Shown here: in pieces, positions 18,410-28,325 of the stretch
How the letters are laid out: each line of letters opens with the position of its first letter
How positions within the stretch are numbered: the first letter of the stretch is position 1
Source: Candidatus Saganbacteria bacterium
GTDB taxonomy: Bacteria; Margulisbacteria; WOR-1; JAPLLA01
Assembly (NCBI GenBank): GCA_026387795.1
Contig: JAPLLA010000018.1
Coordinates: forward strand, 1-52,073
Direction of reading: 5' to 3'
DNA length: 52,073 nucleotides
The notes under the pieces: generated by a model
Database searches by the model: none
The model's input: only the letters and a program-made list of their open reading frames with translations
What the model was told of the DNA's origin: nothing
Program-made: the position numbers and the translations under genes

Positions 18410-19567
18410 TTAGAAATCCGCGTCCACTGTAGCATTCCATCCTGAGGCGGAATGATAAGTAGTAATGGCAAGCGCAATTGCTGGCTCCCGGCCCTTTCCC
18501 ATGGCTTCTAATGCTGCACAGTAAAGAGTGCCAACTGTTTCTGAATGAACTAAAGGTTCTAGAGCTGCTTTTAGTTGACCGGCGATAACTTCTTCTTTTC
18601 CGCTTACTATCCCTTTTAGCCACTGGTCAAATGGCGGGGAAGATTTAGTTGCTTTTGCTGCTTTGGGGATTATAGCTGCCAGTGCTTCTAATGGGAGTGC
18701 TTCAAGCATAACCGGTTTTCCCAAAGCAAAAAGCTTTTCCATGTCAACCAGGACTTCGTCGGAAAGCCCGGGGAGCAAAGAATAGGATGTGGTTGTTAAT
18801 TGTAAAACATGGGCGTGGAGGCTGGCTTCTACTATAGCAATAACCTCTGCTTGCGCTGCACGGTTTTGTTGTGGCAATAGAGCAAGATCAGCAGGAGAAG
18901 CAAAAACCGCAATTATTGGAGCGGATAAATTTACCAGGAAACCATCCGGACGGATGGCTTTTAGCCGCTTAAATGCAGCTTTCCGGGTCCCCTTGAAAGC
19001 CTTATCAGGAGGATCGTTTATTAACCCTTCTAATTTGTCAGCCGAAGAGATAGCTGGGATAGCATGAAAAACATCGGATAGGCGAAGCTGTGCAACATCA
19101 AAAGCGCTTCTTTTTTCCAGCTCTTTCACTGCTTCTACTATTTTATCCTTAGCAAGGACTGCATCTTTTAAGACGTGATAAATATCTGCAACCGTAGTTT
19201 GCGGGTGCTGTACAAAAGCCTTAAAACTTTCAACCTCACTGAGGTTTAGAGTAAGAACCCCTTCGCCGGGACTCGCCAAATCAGCCGCGTTTTTTGCGGA
19301 AGAAGCAGCTCTAAGTATTGGGACCAGGTCAAGAGGATCTGTAGCTTCTATAGAAGTTATGCCTAACCTGCTCAAATGAAAAGCAGTCAGCCTGCTCCAC
19401 GGGATTTTTTTACCTTGCGCATAGAGGCCGTCTTCGCCAACACTTACTTTTTTGGGTTCCGATAAAACAATATTCCAAGCTGTACGATTTATTCCCCACC
19501 CAGGAACCGCCCGGGAGGGCCCTACTCTATTTCTAGGCAGGCCGGTTTCAAAGATTATTGTGGACAT
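18410..19567 (-). CDS. Orphan protein of unknown function
   Basis: 385 aa ORF with no recognised motif; own promoter-like element. Confidence 0.65.
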   Translation of the reverse strand: MSTIIFETGLPRNRVGPSRAVPGWGINRTAWNIVLSEPKKVSVGEDGLYAQGKKIPWSRLTAFHLSRLGITSIEATDPLDLVPILRAASSAKNAADLASPGEGVLTLNLSEVESFKAFVQHPQTTVADIYHVLKDAVLAKDKIVEAVKELEKRSAFDVAQLRLSDVFHAIPAISSADKLEGLINDPPDKAFKGTRKAAFKRLKAIRPDGFLVNLSAPIIAVFASPADLALLPQQNRAAQAEVIAIVEASLHAHVLQLTTTSYSLLPGLSDEVLVDMEKLFALGKPVMLEALPLEALAAIIPKAAKATKSSPPFDQWLKGIVSGKEEVIAGQLKAALEPLVHSETVGTLYCAALEAMGKGREPAIALAITTYHSASGWNATVDADF

Positions 19568-19595
19568 GTTGTTTCTCCTTTTACGTTACTTATCT

Positions 19596-19622
19596 TTATC
19601 GGGAGATGGTAAGGGAAATTTC
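19596..19622 (-). promoter_or_regulatory. Sigma-28-like promoter (GAAATTTC-N11-CCCGATAA) upstream of the 385-aa orphan
   Basis: Reverse-strand tgaaatttcccttaccatctcccgataaagataag; exact spacing. Confidence 0.65.
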
Positions 19623-19624
19623 AG

Positions 19625-21439
19625 TTAAGAAGAGATTTTTACGGGCAAAGATTTGCCTCGCATATGAGCTTCAAGGTGGATTAAAAGTACCGAAACATCG
19701 GCAGGGGATACTCCTGCGATTCTTGATGCTTGACCAATTGATATGGGTTGGATCCGATCTAGTTTTTGCTGGGCTTCTCTGCAAAGCCCGCTTAATTTTG
19801 AGTAATCAATATCCGGCGGGAGTCTTTTGTCCTCAATCTTTTTAAATTTTTCGATCTGCAGCATCTGCCGCTTGATGTAGCCATCGTATTTTACTTCTAT
19901 TTCTGCTGTTTCAAGTATTTCAGGCCGTGCTTTTTCCGGCTCGCCGCTTTTTAAATACTTAACAGCTTCTTCCAATGCCTCTTTTTTCTTTTGAAAAGCT
20001 AGATATCTTTCTTCTGAAATCAATCCGAATTGATGCCCTTTTTCGGTGAGCCTTGAATCTGCATTATCCTGTCTTAAAACTAACCGATATTCTGATCTGG
20101 AAGTCAACATCCGATATGGTTCGTCGATCTCTTTGGTAATGAGATCATCGATCAAAGTGCCGATATAGCCCTCTTCTCTCCCGAGAATCAAAGGTTCTTT
20201 TTCTTTAACCTTCATCGCAGCGTTTATTCCTGCAACAAGCCCTTGTGCGGCAGCTTCTTCATATCCAGAGGTTCCGTTGATCTGCCCAGCAAGGAATAGA
20301 CCAGAGATCTCCCGGGTTTCTAATGTGTGGTGAAGTTGAACAGGTGGGACAAAATCATATTCCACCGCATACCCAGGACGAATAAATTCTACTTGCTCCA
20401 GTCCAGGCATGGTTCTTAGAAATGCTAGTTGTACATCTTCTGGAAGAGAGGTAGACATTCCTTGCGCATACATCTCTAGTGTATTTCTTCCAGTAGGTTC
20501 AATAAAACAGAGGTGTTGTTTTTTCTCTGGGAATCTCACTACTTTATCCTCAATGGACGGACAATATCTTGGTCCCACGCCTTTGATTACGCCCTGGAAA
20601 AGAGGGGAGCGATCCAGATTTGCTCGGATGATTTTATGGGTCTCTTCATGTGTGTAGGTGAGATGGCAAGGAACTTGCGGCAGGCCCAAAACCGGATTAT
20701 CCGGCACATTTTTATATCCGTAATTTTGATACTCCCAGATAAAAGAGAACATTTTTGGCGGTTCATCGCCTGGCTGGACCACCATTTTTGAAAAATCAAT
20801 ACTTCTGCGATTTAATCTGGCCGGAGTTCCGGTTTTTAATCTTCCAATTTTGAAACCAAGCTTTCTTAAACTATCAGACAATCCCACCGCAGCAGCTTCA
20901 CCGTATCTCCCGGATGGAACATGTTTCAATCCGACATGAATTAAACCATTCAAAAAAGTTCCGGTGGTAATAACAACGGTTTTTCCTCTATAAAGCACGT
21001 CCAAACTTGTCCTTACTCCAGTAATTTGTTTCCCTTCAGATAAAACTTCAACTACTTCACCTTGCATCAAATCCAAATTCTCTTGGGTTTCAAGTGTCAG
21101 CTTCATAATTGAGTGGTAATCGATACGGTCAGACTGTGCACGAAGTGCCCAGACTGCAGGACCTTTGGTAGTATTAAGCATTTTCATCTGCAGAAAGGTT
21201 CTATCCGTAGCAATCCCGATTTCCCCACCCAACGCATCCACTTCCCGCACCAATTGGCTTTTTGCAGGCCCACCCACAGCAGGGTTACAGGACATAAATG
21301 CCACTGTATCTATATGTAAGGTAAGGAGCAGTGTTTTACATCCAAGGCGCGCAGAGGCTAAAGCAGCTTCAATTCCTGCATGGCCTGCGCCAACCACAAT
21401 TACATCATATTCTTTGGATTTTTCCATATAATTTTCCAT
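19625..21439 (-). CDS. mnmG: tRNA uridine-5-carboxymethylaminomethyl modification enzyme
   Basis: [30 protein letters not shown]...[25 protein letters not shown]...[22 protein letters not shown]. Confidence 0.97.
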   Translation of the reverse strand: MENYMEKSKEYDVIVVGAGHAGIEAALASARLGCKTLLLTLHIDTVAFMSCNPAVGGPAKSQLVREVDALGGEIGIATDRTFLQMKMLNTTKGPAVWALRAQSDRIDYHSIMKLTLETQENLDLMQGEVVEVLSEGKQITGVRTSLDVLYRGKTVVITTGTFLNGLIHVGLKHVPSGRYGEAAAVGLSDSLRKLGFKIGRLKTGTPARLNRRSIDFSKMVVQPGDEPPKMFSFIWEYQNYGYKNVPDNPVLGLPQVPCHLTYTHEETHKIIRANLDRSPLFQGVIKGVGPRYCPSIEDKVVRFPEKKQHLCFIEPTGRNTLEMYAQGMSTSLPEDVQLAFLRTMPGLEQVEFIRPGYAVEYDFVPPVQLHHTLETREISGLFLAGQINGTSGYEEAAAQGLVAGINAAMKVKEKEPLILGREEGYIGTLIDDLITKEIDEPYRMLTSRSEYRLVLRQDNADSRLTEKGHQFGLISEERYLAFQKKKEALEEAVKYLKSGEPEKARPEILETAEIEVKYDGYIKRQMLQIEKFKKIEDKRLPPDIDYSKLSGLCREAQQKLDRIQPISIGQASRIAGVSPADVSVLLIHLEAHMRGKSLPVKISS

Positions 21440-21442
21440 AGA

Positions 21443-22417
21443 CTAAAAAGCAGCTTCTAATAATGGGTCAGCAATAGAATAAGCATGATCTTTCTTTTCT
21501 ACAAAACCATAGGCGATCAGCCTTTTTAACATTGTATAAAGCTGTTTATCTGAAATATTTGTCGCCTTTTTAATCTTTTCCCATTTTCCATCTTTTTTTA
21601 TAGCTTTTATAATGCGCGTATATTGTTTTTCTGCCCGGACCGCAAATTTAAGGAACTCATCTTTTACTATATATTTCCCTTCTTCTATGGTTTTGTGAAG
21701 GGCTTCTTTGTGTGAAGAGCGAAGACGGTGCCAACCATATTTTGTCAACCATCCGATAATCCCGTCCAGATTATTTATAGCGTCCCTGGCTTCTTCCTCT
21801 TTTAAATTTACCTTTGCCTGCTTTGCTCCTTGGTGCAAAAAAAGGGAAGACCCCTCTTTTTCCAGGCGGTGGGTTTGAAGTTCAAAAACCGCTCTTCCGT
21901 ATAAAGGAGCCTTTGCATTATCTTTGCCCAAAAAATGCATTAACATCCCGACCTCTGAACCGGAAAGGACTATTTTTATGTTTGGGTAGTTGTCGTAAAT
22001 ATAGGCCAAGGTGTTATCTAGATGAATTTTTTTTAGAAGTTGGACCTCATCTATAACCAGTGTGATTTTATGTTTATTTAGAAAGTCCAATCCTTCTTTA
22101 ATAAAAGCAAAAGAAACCTCCAATCCTTTTACAGAAACCTTTCTTATGCTGAAAGGGCTTAGCTTTTTCACTTCTTCCTCAAGCTTGTTTTCAAAGTCTG
22201 CACGCGATTGGATGTCCCGGCCGTCAATCCAGACATATTTTCTCTTAAGGGAGTGGAGGACTACTCGTATAAGGCTGGTTTTCCCGGTTCTTCGGAGCCC
22301 GTATACAACAATTAAAGGGGTGACCTTGTCTTGCAGCGCATTTTTGAGTTCTTCTTGCAATACCTCATAATTAAAAAAATCGCCCTTGTTTTGTTTGACC
22401 TGAGGGGAAAAATACAT
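21443..22417 (-). CDS. AAA ATPase (archaeal ATPase / ATPase_2-like) with C-terminal winged-helix-like region
   Basis: Walker A VYGLRRTGKTSLIR, Walker B ITLVIDEVQLLKK, C-terminal KKATNISDKQLYTMLKRLIAYGFVEKKDHAYSIADPLLEAAF. Confidence 0.88.
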   Translation of the reverse strand: MYFSPQVKQNKGDFFNYEVLQEELKNALQDKVTPLIVVYGLRRTGKTSLIRVVLHSLKRKYVWIDGRDIQSRADFENKLEEEVKKLSPFSIRKVSVKGLEVSFAFIKEGLDFLNKHKITLVIDEVQLLKKIHLDNTLAYIYDNYPNIKIVLSGSEVGMLMHFLGKDNAKAPLYGRAVFELQTHRLEKEGSSLFLHQGAKQAKVNLKEEEARDAINNLDGIIGWLTKYGWHRLRSSHKEALHKTIEEGKYIVKDEFLKFAVRAEKQYTRIIKAIKKDGKWEKIKKATNISDKQLYTMLKRLIAYGFVEKKDHAYSIADPLLEAAF

Positions 22418-22451
22418 GATAATTTGCCTCCTTTTGGGTTTTGGCTGTACA

Positions 22452-22466
22452 TGTAAGTAGCTTACA
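22452..22466. promoter_or_regulatory. Operator-like palindrome TGTAAG-TAG-CTTACA
   Basis: Perfect inverted repeat in the leader of the 21443-22417 ATPase gene. Confidence 0.6.
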
Positions 22467-22491
22467 CATAGTGTAAGTAGCTTACACTATG
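22467..22491. promoter_or_regulatory. Operator-like palindrome CATAGTGTAAG-TAG-CTTACACTATG
   Basis: Perfect 11-bp arms adjacent to the first palindrome, with the same core. Confidence 0.65.
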
Positions 22492-22553
22492 GTATTTTAG
22501 GTGTCAAGGCCACGGGGCATTGGACAAGTATTATCCAAGAGGTTAACGGCTCG

Positions 22554-23312
22554 CTAAACTTTCCCTCTTATCATCCCTTGCTGTTCTTTTAGCGCTTCCC
22601 AAACCATATTTGAAATGAGGCCATAAAACGGCTGGGAATTGCCGGATTTTTGGCAAGTTTTTACGGTTTCAATATACTGCAGACGGATTGTCGGAGGGAT
22701 TATCGTGATAACATAGCCAGCCTGAAGAAGAGCTAGGTTTAAGAGTAATCTGGCGACACGTCCATTCCCATCGATAAAAGGATGGATATTTACTAGTTTG
22801 CAGTGAAGCCAGGCTGCAAATTCTATTGGATGAAGTTTTTTTTGCATAACAGGCATTTCTTTCGCAAATTCACTCATTAACGCTGGCACTGTTTGGGGAG
22901 TTGGGAAAACATCGTCAGTTCCAGAAACAAATACCTGGACCTGGCGGTATTTTCCGGCATTGTCCTCGTCGATCTTTTCATAAAACAGATGATGTGTTTT
23001 TAAAATGGCTTGTTCGGAGATCCCCTTCTTCTTTTCCACAAGCGCATAGATGAAATCATAAGCCAAGGCATGTCCCAATGCTTCAAGATGGTCTTTTAAA
23101 GGCTTTCCGCCAATTGTAATGCCATCTTCAATTACTACCTTGGTTTCAGATTCAGTCAAAGAGTTCCCTTCAATATTATTACTGGTGTAGGTTAAATTGA
23201 TCTTGTAGTATTCTTTGAGTTGGGAAATTACGGGGCCTGGAAAAGGCCGAAAAGCATCCAGCTCTTTTTTAAGCAGCTCACATTCTTTAATCTTGTTCTC
23301 AAATTCAAACAT
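22554..23312 (-). CDS. Fic family protein (probable AMP-transferase)
   Basis: Fic motif HPFIDGNGRVARLL; upstream inhibitory-type motif TSNNIEGN; start refined to MFEFENKIKE. Confidence 0.92.
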   Translation of the reverse strand: MFEFENKIKECELLKKELDAFRPFPGPVISQLKEYYKINLTYTSNNIEGNSLTESETKVVIEDGITIGGKPLKDHLEALGHALAYDFIYALVEKKKGISEQAILKTHHLFYEKIDEDNAGKYRQVQVFVSGTDDVFPTPQTVPALMSEFAKEMPVMQKKLHPIEFAAWLHCKLVNIHPFIDGNGRVARLLLNLALLQAGYVITIIPPTIRLQYIETVKTCQKSGNSQPFYGLISNMVWEALKEQQGMIRGKV

Positions 23313-23393
23313 TATTGATATTATAACATAATTTTGGATAGTACTTGACGACGTTTGCGCTCCCCCTCTGGCAGTGGTATAATTCCTCCTGTT

Positions 23394-24137
23394 ATGCCCA
23401 AAGCAAAGTACAAAAGAATCATCTTGAAAGTCTCTGGTGAAGTATTCGGCGGTAAGCATAAAGTTGGCATTGACCCCCTTGTTTTACAAACCGTAGCCAA
23501 AGAAATCAAAAAAGCGCACCGCCACAATGTCCAAATCGCAATTGTAGTTGGCGGAGGGAACATTTTCCGAGGGATTTCCGGCGAAGGGGAAGGGATCGAC
23601 CGTTCTACTGGCGACTACATGGGCATGCTGGCAACAGTGATTAATGCTCTGGCGCTCCAAGATGTGCTGGAAAAAGAAGGAGTTTATGCCAGGGTCCAAA
23701 CTGCCATTGAAATGAAAGCAATTGCAGAGCCATTTATCCGCCGCCGTGCTATCCGCCACATGCAAAAAGGGAGAGTTGTAATACTTGCCGCAGGGACAGG
23801 GAATCCATATTTTACAACAGATACAACTGCAGCACTCCGCGCAGCAGAAATTAATGCGGACGTGGTTTTAAAAGCCACCAAAGTGGATGGGGTTTACGAC
23901 AAAGATCCATTTCTTCACAAAGACGCGAAAAAATTTCAAAAACTTTCCCACATGAATGTTTTAAAGAGAAGATTAAAAGTACTGGATGCTACAGCTGCAT
24001 CCCTTTGCATGGACAACAACATACCAATCATTGTTTTTGACTTGATGAAAAAAGGGAACATCGAACGGGTAGTCTTGGGTAAAACCGTAGGAACAATGAT
24101 CGTTTCTCCAAAAATCCCTCGACCTCGCTCGGGATAA
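23394..24137 (+). CDS. pyrH: UMP kinase
   Basis: [20 protein letters not shown]...[11 protein letters not shown]...[19 protein letters not shown]...[20 protein letters not shown]. Confidence 0.97.
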   Translation: MPKAKYKRIILKVSGEVFGGKHKVGIDPLVLQTVAKEIKKAHRHNVQIAIVVGGGNIFRGISGEGEGIDRSTGDYMGMLATVINALALQDVLEKEGVYARVQTAIEMKAIAEPFIRRRAIRHMQKGRVVILAAGTGNPYFTTDTTAALRAAEINADVVLKATKVDGVYDKDPFLHKDAKKFQKLSHMNVLKRRLKVLDATAASLCMDNNIPIIVFDLMKKGNIERVVLGKTVGTMIVSPKIPRPRSG

Positions 24138-24153
24138 AAACAAGGAGGCTAAA

Positions 24154-24708
24154 ATGGCAGACGCAGTACAAGATGCAGAATCAAAAATGAAAAAAGGGGT
24201 AGAAAGCACCCAGAAAAAATTTGCAGGGATCCGCACAGGCAGGGCCAACCCAAGCCTGCTTGATCCGGTCATGGTGGACTATTATGGTTCCCCTGTTCCT
24301 CTCAAGCAGCTGGCAAATGTGAGCGTCCCTGAACCGCGGATGCTAGTGGTGCAGCCTTACGATAAAGGGGCAATGAAAGACATTGAAAGAGGGATTCAAA
24401 AAGCAGATCTCGGGTTAAGCCCAATGGTAGACGGCGGAGTAATCCGGCTGCCACTCCCGGCATTAACAGAAGAAAGACGCAAAGATCTGGTAAAAGTAGT
24501 GAAAAAAGAATCAGAAGAAGGGAAGGTTGCCATTAGAAACGTCCGCAGGGACGCCATGGACACGCTCAAGGCAATGAAAGATAAAAAAGAACTTTCCGAA
24601 GACATCGTAAAAGCAAAAGAAGAGCAACTGCAAAAACTGACCACTAAATATACCGAAGAAATCGACAAGCTCTTGGCAGCAAAAGAAAAAGAGATAATGG
24701 AAGTCTAA
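24154..24708 (+). CDS. frr: Ribosome recycling factor
   Basis: FAGIRTGRANPSLLDPVMVDYYGSPVPLKQLANVSVPEPRMLVVQPYDK. Confidence 0.98.
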   Translation: MADAVQDAESKMKKGVESTQKKFAGIRTGRANPSLLDPVMVDYYGSPVPLKQLANVSVPEPRMLVVQPYDKGAMKDIERGIQKADLGLSPMVDGGVIRLPLPALTEERRKDLVKVVKKESEEGKVAIRNVRRDAMDTLKAMKDKKELSEDIVKAKEEQLQKLTTKYTEEIDKLLAAKEKEIMEV

Positions 24709-24712
24709 AACC

Positions 24713-25462
24713 ATGCTTAGCGGACTCCTCTCGATCTTTAAAAAGAAAACCACGTTAGCGCAGTTTTCCAGAGAAAATATTCCTATCCATGTGGCAATCA
24801 TCATGGACGGCAACGGCAGGTGGGCAAAGGGGCGCGGACTCCCTCGTATTGCCGGGCACAAAGTTGGAGCTGAATCTGTGCGCAGTGCAGTTAAAACTTG
24901 CGCAGAGCTTGGGATCAAATATCTTACGCTTTATGCCTTTTCCACGGAAAACTGGAAAAGACCAAAGGAAGAAGTCTCCTTTTTAATGGGGCTTTTAACG
25001 GAATATATTAGCAGTGAAATACCGGAACTAAGGCAAAATAAAGTAAGAATCAGGTTTTTGGGGAGGATCCAAGAGCTGCCAATTGAATTGCAGGAAAAAA
25101 TCCGCTTTGCAGAATCAGAAACAAAAAATAACACCCGTTTAAATGTGCAAGTAATGCTTAATTATGGGGGCAGGGCGGAAATCGTAGACGCACTCAATGC
25201 AATTAACAATGAACAATCTCCCAATGACACAATTAATGAGGAATTAATTGGCAAAAAATTATATACTGCTGGGATACCGGACCCAGATTTGCTAATTAGG
25301 ACTGCAAATGAAATGAGGGTCAGTAATTTTCTGCTTTGGCAGATTGCTTATGCCGAGTTTTATGTAACTAAAACACTTTGGCCCGATTTTCGCAGGGAGC
25401 ACCTTGTAAACGCGGTCCAGGAATATCAAAAAAGAAAAAGAAAGTTTGGAGCGCTGGGATAA
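24713..25462 (+). CDS. uppS: Undecaprenyl diphosphate synthase
   Basis: HVAIIMDGNGRWAKGRGLPRIAGHKVGAESVRS...LTLYAFSTENWKRPKEEV. Confidence 0.97.
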   Translation: MLSGLLSIFKKKTTLAQFSRENIPIHVAIIMDGNGRWAKGRGLPRIAGHKVGAESVRSAVKTCAELGIKYLTLYAFSTENWKRPKEEVSFLMGLLTEYISSEIPELRQNKVRIRFLGRIQELPIELQEKIRFAESETKNNTRLNVQVMLNYGGRAEIVDALNAINNEQSPNDTINEELIGKKLYTAGIPDPDLLIRTANEMRVSNFLLWQIAYAEFYVTKTLWPDFRREHLVNAVQEYQKRKRKFGALG

Positions 25463-25473
25463 TGGCCCTAGTG

Positions 25474-25507
25474 TTGGAAACCCGAGGCTGAATGCCTCGG
25501 TTTCCAA
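25474..25507 (+). repeat. GGAAACC hairpin element, locus 1 copy a (TTGGAAACC-C-GAGGC TGAAT GCCTCGGTTTCCAA)
   Basis: Inverted repeat with single-nt bulge after GGAAACC. Confidence 0.85.
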
Positions 25508-25526
25508 AACCACGCGTTGAGATTTT

Positions 25527-25562
25527 CTGGAAACCGCCCCGGTGAACCGGGGCGGTTTCCAG
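25527..25562 (+). repeat. GGAAACC hairpin element, locus 1 copy b (CTGGAAACCGCCCCGG TGAA CCGGGGCGGTTTCCAG)
   Basis: Perfect 16-bp stem with TGAA loop. Confidence 0.88.
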
Positions 25563-25600
25563 TGAGTTAAAGCAGGTAAGTTTTTGGAGGTTTTAGGATA

Positions 25601-26320
25601 ATGTGGATTAGAGGATTAACAGTTTTAATTATGGCCCCCATAGTGATTGCCTGCATCTATTTTGGCGGAGTTTCTTTTCTGTTTTTAACCCTGTTTTTGT
25701 CCTTATTTTCCATTAACGAGTTTTATTTTTTAATGCAGAAAAAAGGATTCCAGCCCACCTATCTTTTAGGCAATTTTTTTACTGCATTTTTTATTATTGT
25801 GGCATTCCTTGCTCTTAAGAAGAACTGGGAACCAGCACATTCCGCAGTAACAGTTTTGGGAATGATTTATGTGGGCTGGTTTTTTAGTTACTTGTTTTTC
25901 ATTCGTGCCTTAACCGCACACGGCGCATTTCTTTTCTTTTTAGTGATTACAATCTGGTTCAATGATAGCGGGGCTTATTTAGTCGGCAAAACATTTGGCA
26001 GACACAGGCTCAACCCTTTGATTAGCCCTAAAAAAACCATAGAAGGAGCAGTCGCAGGCTTTTTGATTTCTATTATTGCTGCGATTATATTCAGTTATTT
26101 TATACAAATGGGCTTAGTCCATGCGATTATCTTGGGTATTATCGTAGGAGGCATGGCGCAGGTTAGCGACTTAGTGGAGTCAATGTTAAAAAGGGATGCC
26201 GGGGTAAAAGATTCTGGGCAAGTGTTTCCTGGTCATGGAGGAGTTTTGGACCGCATGGATAGCTTTATCCTCACTGCCCCGATTATGTACTATTATATTG
26301 TTTGGATCGGCCTAGGATAA
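25601..26320 (+). CDS. cdsA: Phosphatidate cytidylyltransferase
   Basis: Polytopic; NDSGAYLVGKTFGRHRLNPLISPKKTIEGAVAG...SDLVESMLKRDAGVKDSGQVFPGHGGVLDRMDS. Confidence 0.96.
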   Translation: MWIRGLTVLIMAPIVIACIYFGGVSFLFLTLFLSLFSINEFYFLMQKKGFQPTYLLGNFFTAFFIIVAFLALKKNWEPAHSAVTVLGMIYVGWFFSYLFFIRALTAHGAFLFFLVITIWFNDSGAYLVGKTFGRHRLNPLISPKKTIEGAVAGFLISIIAAIIFSYFIQMGLVHAIILGIIVGGMAQVSDLVESMLKRDAGVKDSGQVFPGHGGVLDRMDSFILTAPIMYYYIVWIGLG

Positions 26321-26324
26321 AAGC

Positions 26325-27194
26325 ATGAAATTAGACGAGAGAAAGCTACAACAAATAGTAAAAAAGGCATTGGAAGAGGATATCGGTTTGGGCGATATTA
26401 CTACGGAGGCTGTGGTTCCTGCGGGTAAAAGGGTGGAGGCGGAGTTTGTGGTTAAGGCAAAAGGAGTGATTGCAGGGCTTCCTGTAGCGGAAGAAGTTTT
26501 TAAAGCCCTGGACCCATCACTACAATTTGAAATTTTGGTTAACGAAGGATCGCATGTAAAACCCGGGACCAAAATAGCACTGGTAAAAGGAAAAGCACGC
26601 AGCATTTTAACCGCTGAAAGGGTGGCGCTTAATTTTCTCCAAAGGCTTTCGGGGATTGCCACTTTAACTGCAGAATTCATGCATAAAGTCAGAGGGAAAA
26701 GCGTCAGAATATTAGACACCAGAAAAACCACCCCGGGACTGCGCTTTTTGGAAAAATATGCAGTAGCAGTAGGCGGGGGAACAAACCACAGGATGGGATT
26801 AAGCGACGCGGTTTTGATTAAAGATAACCATATTGCAGCAGTGGGGGACTTATTTGAGGCAGTGCAAATAGCACGGCGCAACCTAAAAGCCACAACCCCG
26901 ATCGAAGTAGAAACCAGTAATTTGGACGAGGTCAGGGAAGCGCTTGACATTGGCGCAGACAAAATCCTTTTAGACAACATGCACCCGCGTATGATGAGTA
27001 AAGCGGTAAAAATGGTGCGGGAGCATAACCACAAATCTCGAGTAACCGGATCAAAGGTTGAGACGGAAGCTTCTGGAGGAGTATCGCTACGCAATGTGCG
27101 TCGCATTGCACGTACCGGGGTAGATGCAATTTCAATCGGAGCGCTAACCCATTCCCCCAAAGCCCTGGACATTAGCTTGGAGATTAAAAGGTAA
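26325..27194 (+). CDS. nadC: Nicotinate-nucleotide pyrophosphorylase
   Basis: LEEDIGLGDITTEAVVPA...LNFLQRLSGIATLT...ILDTRKTTPGLRFLEKYAVAVGGGTNHRMGLSDAVLIKDNHI. Confidence 0.97.
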   Translation: MKLDERKLQQIVKKALEEDIGLGDITTEAVVPAGKRVEAEFVVKAKGVIAGLPVAEEVFKALDPSLQFEILVNEGSHVKPGTKIALVKGKARSILTAERVALNFLQRLSGIATLTAEFMHKVRGKSVRILDTRKTTPGLRFLEKYAVAVGGGTNHRMGLSDAVLIKDNHIAAVGDLFEAVQIARRNLKATTPIEVETSNLDEVREALDIGADKILLDNMHPRMMSKAVKMVREHNHKSRVTGSKVETEASGGVSLRNVRRIARTGVDAISIGALTHSPKALDISLEIKR

Positions 27195-27197
27195 TTT

Positions 27198-28289
27198 ATG
27201 GGGATTTCTCTTGGTATTGTCGGTCTTCCCAATGTGGGTAAATCAACCCTATTCAATGCTTTGACTTCCGGACACGCAGCAGTTTCCAATTATCCTTTTT
27301 GTACCATTGATCCGAACGTTGCGGTTGTAAATGTCCCTGACCCAAGACTGGAAGACTATCGCGCTTTTATGCATTCCCCAAAAAGCATCCCTGCCACAAT
27401 AGAGTTTTGGGATATTGCAGGGTTGGCAAAAAATGCGCATAAAGGGGAGGGGTTGGGCAATCAGTTTCTTTCGCATATTAGGAAAGTAGATGCTATTTTA
27501 CATGTAGTGCGCTGTTTTTCTGACCCAAACATTGTCCATGTTGACGGAAGAGTTGATCCGGTGCGGGACATTGAAGCAATTAATGTAGAACTGATTTTAG
27601 CTGACCTGGCGGGAGTAGAAAAAAAACTGCAAGGAGCCAAAAGCTCGGTAAAAACCGGGGAAAAGAAAAAAGTCATGGAACATGATTTTTACGAAAAAAT
27701 GAAGAACCATCTAGGAGCAGGGCATCCGGCCAGGACCTTGGCTTTGGAATATCCGGAAGAAGAGGTTTTTTTAAGGGATTTAACGCTTTTAACTGTAAAA
27801 CCGGTTTTATATGTGGCAAATACCGCGGAAATTCCCGAAGAACAGTATGTTTCCGCAGTAAAAGAAGCAGCCCAAAAAGAGGGGGCAGGGCTGATTGTTA
27901 TTCCTGCCAGGCTGGATGTGGATTTAAAGGAATTGTCTCCTGAAGAACAAGTGGAATATCTTAAAGCTCTGGAAGGTGAAGCCTTTGCCGGACTTCCGGA
28001 GTTGATTCAAGCCAGCTACAAGCTGCTTGGACTGATCACCTTTTTTACTGCAAACGAAAAAGAAGCGCATGCCTGGGCTATTAAACAAGGAACAGCGGCA
28101 AAAGAAGCAGCGGGCAAGGTTCATACGGATTTTGAAAAAGGCTTTATTTCCGCAGAAGCCCTGCGCCACGCAGACCTCCCAAAGTGCAAAAATCATGCCG
28201 AAGCCAGGGACAAAGGGATACTGCATTTGGAAGGGAAGGGGTCTCAGGTTGTAGACGGGGATTTGGTTTACTTCCACTTTAACCTGTGA
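27198..28289 (+). CDS. ychF: Ribosome-binding ATPase YchF
   Basis: LGIVGLPNVGKSTLFNALT...NYPFCTIDPNVAVVNVPDPRL...DIAGLAKNAHKGEGLGNQFLSHIR. Confidence 0.97.
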   Translation: MGISLGIVGLPNVGKSTLFNALTSGHAAVSNYPFCTIDPNVAVVNVPDPRLEDYRAFMHSPKSIPATIEFWDIAGLAKNAHKGEGLGNQFLSHIRKVDAILHVVRCFSDPNIVHVDGRVDPVRDIEAINVELILADLAGVEKKLQGAKSSVKTGEKKKVMEHDFYEKMKNHLGAGHPARTLALEYPEEEVFLRDLTLLTVKPVLYVANTAEIPEEQYVSAVKEAAQKEGAGLIVIPARLDVDLKELSPEEQVEYLKALEGEAFAGLPELIQASYKLLGLITFFTANEKEAHAWAIKQGTAAKEAAGKVHTDFEKGFISAEALRHADLPKCKNHAEARDKGILHLEGKGSQVVDGDLVYFHFNL

Positions 28290-28325
28290 TACAATACCCA
28301 CTCATTTTAAGAAGGAGGGATAATC

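Noticed and set aside
22452-22491. CRISPR-like direct repeats
   Set aside because: Only two short palindromes with no spacer of regular length; better explained as tandem operator
25474-25562. Intrinsic terminators
   Set aside because: Stems lack T-runs and share an invariant outer stem and bulge position with another locus, so a dispersed repeat is a better call
26312-27289. 325-aa ORF on - strand opposite nadC
   Set aside because: Antisense shadow of nadC/ychF start; nadC motifs are unambiguous on the + strand
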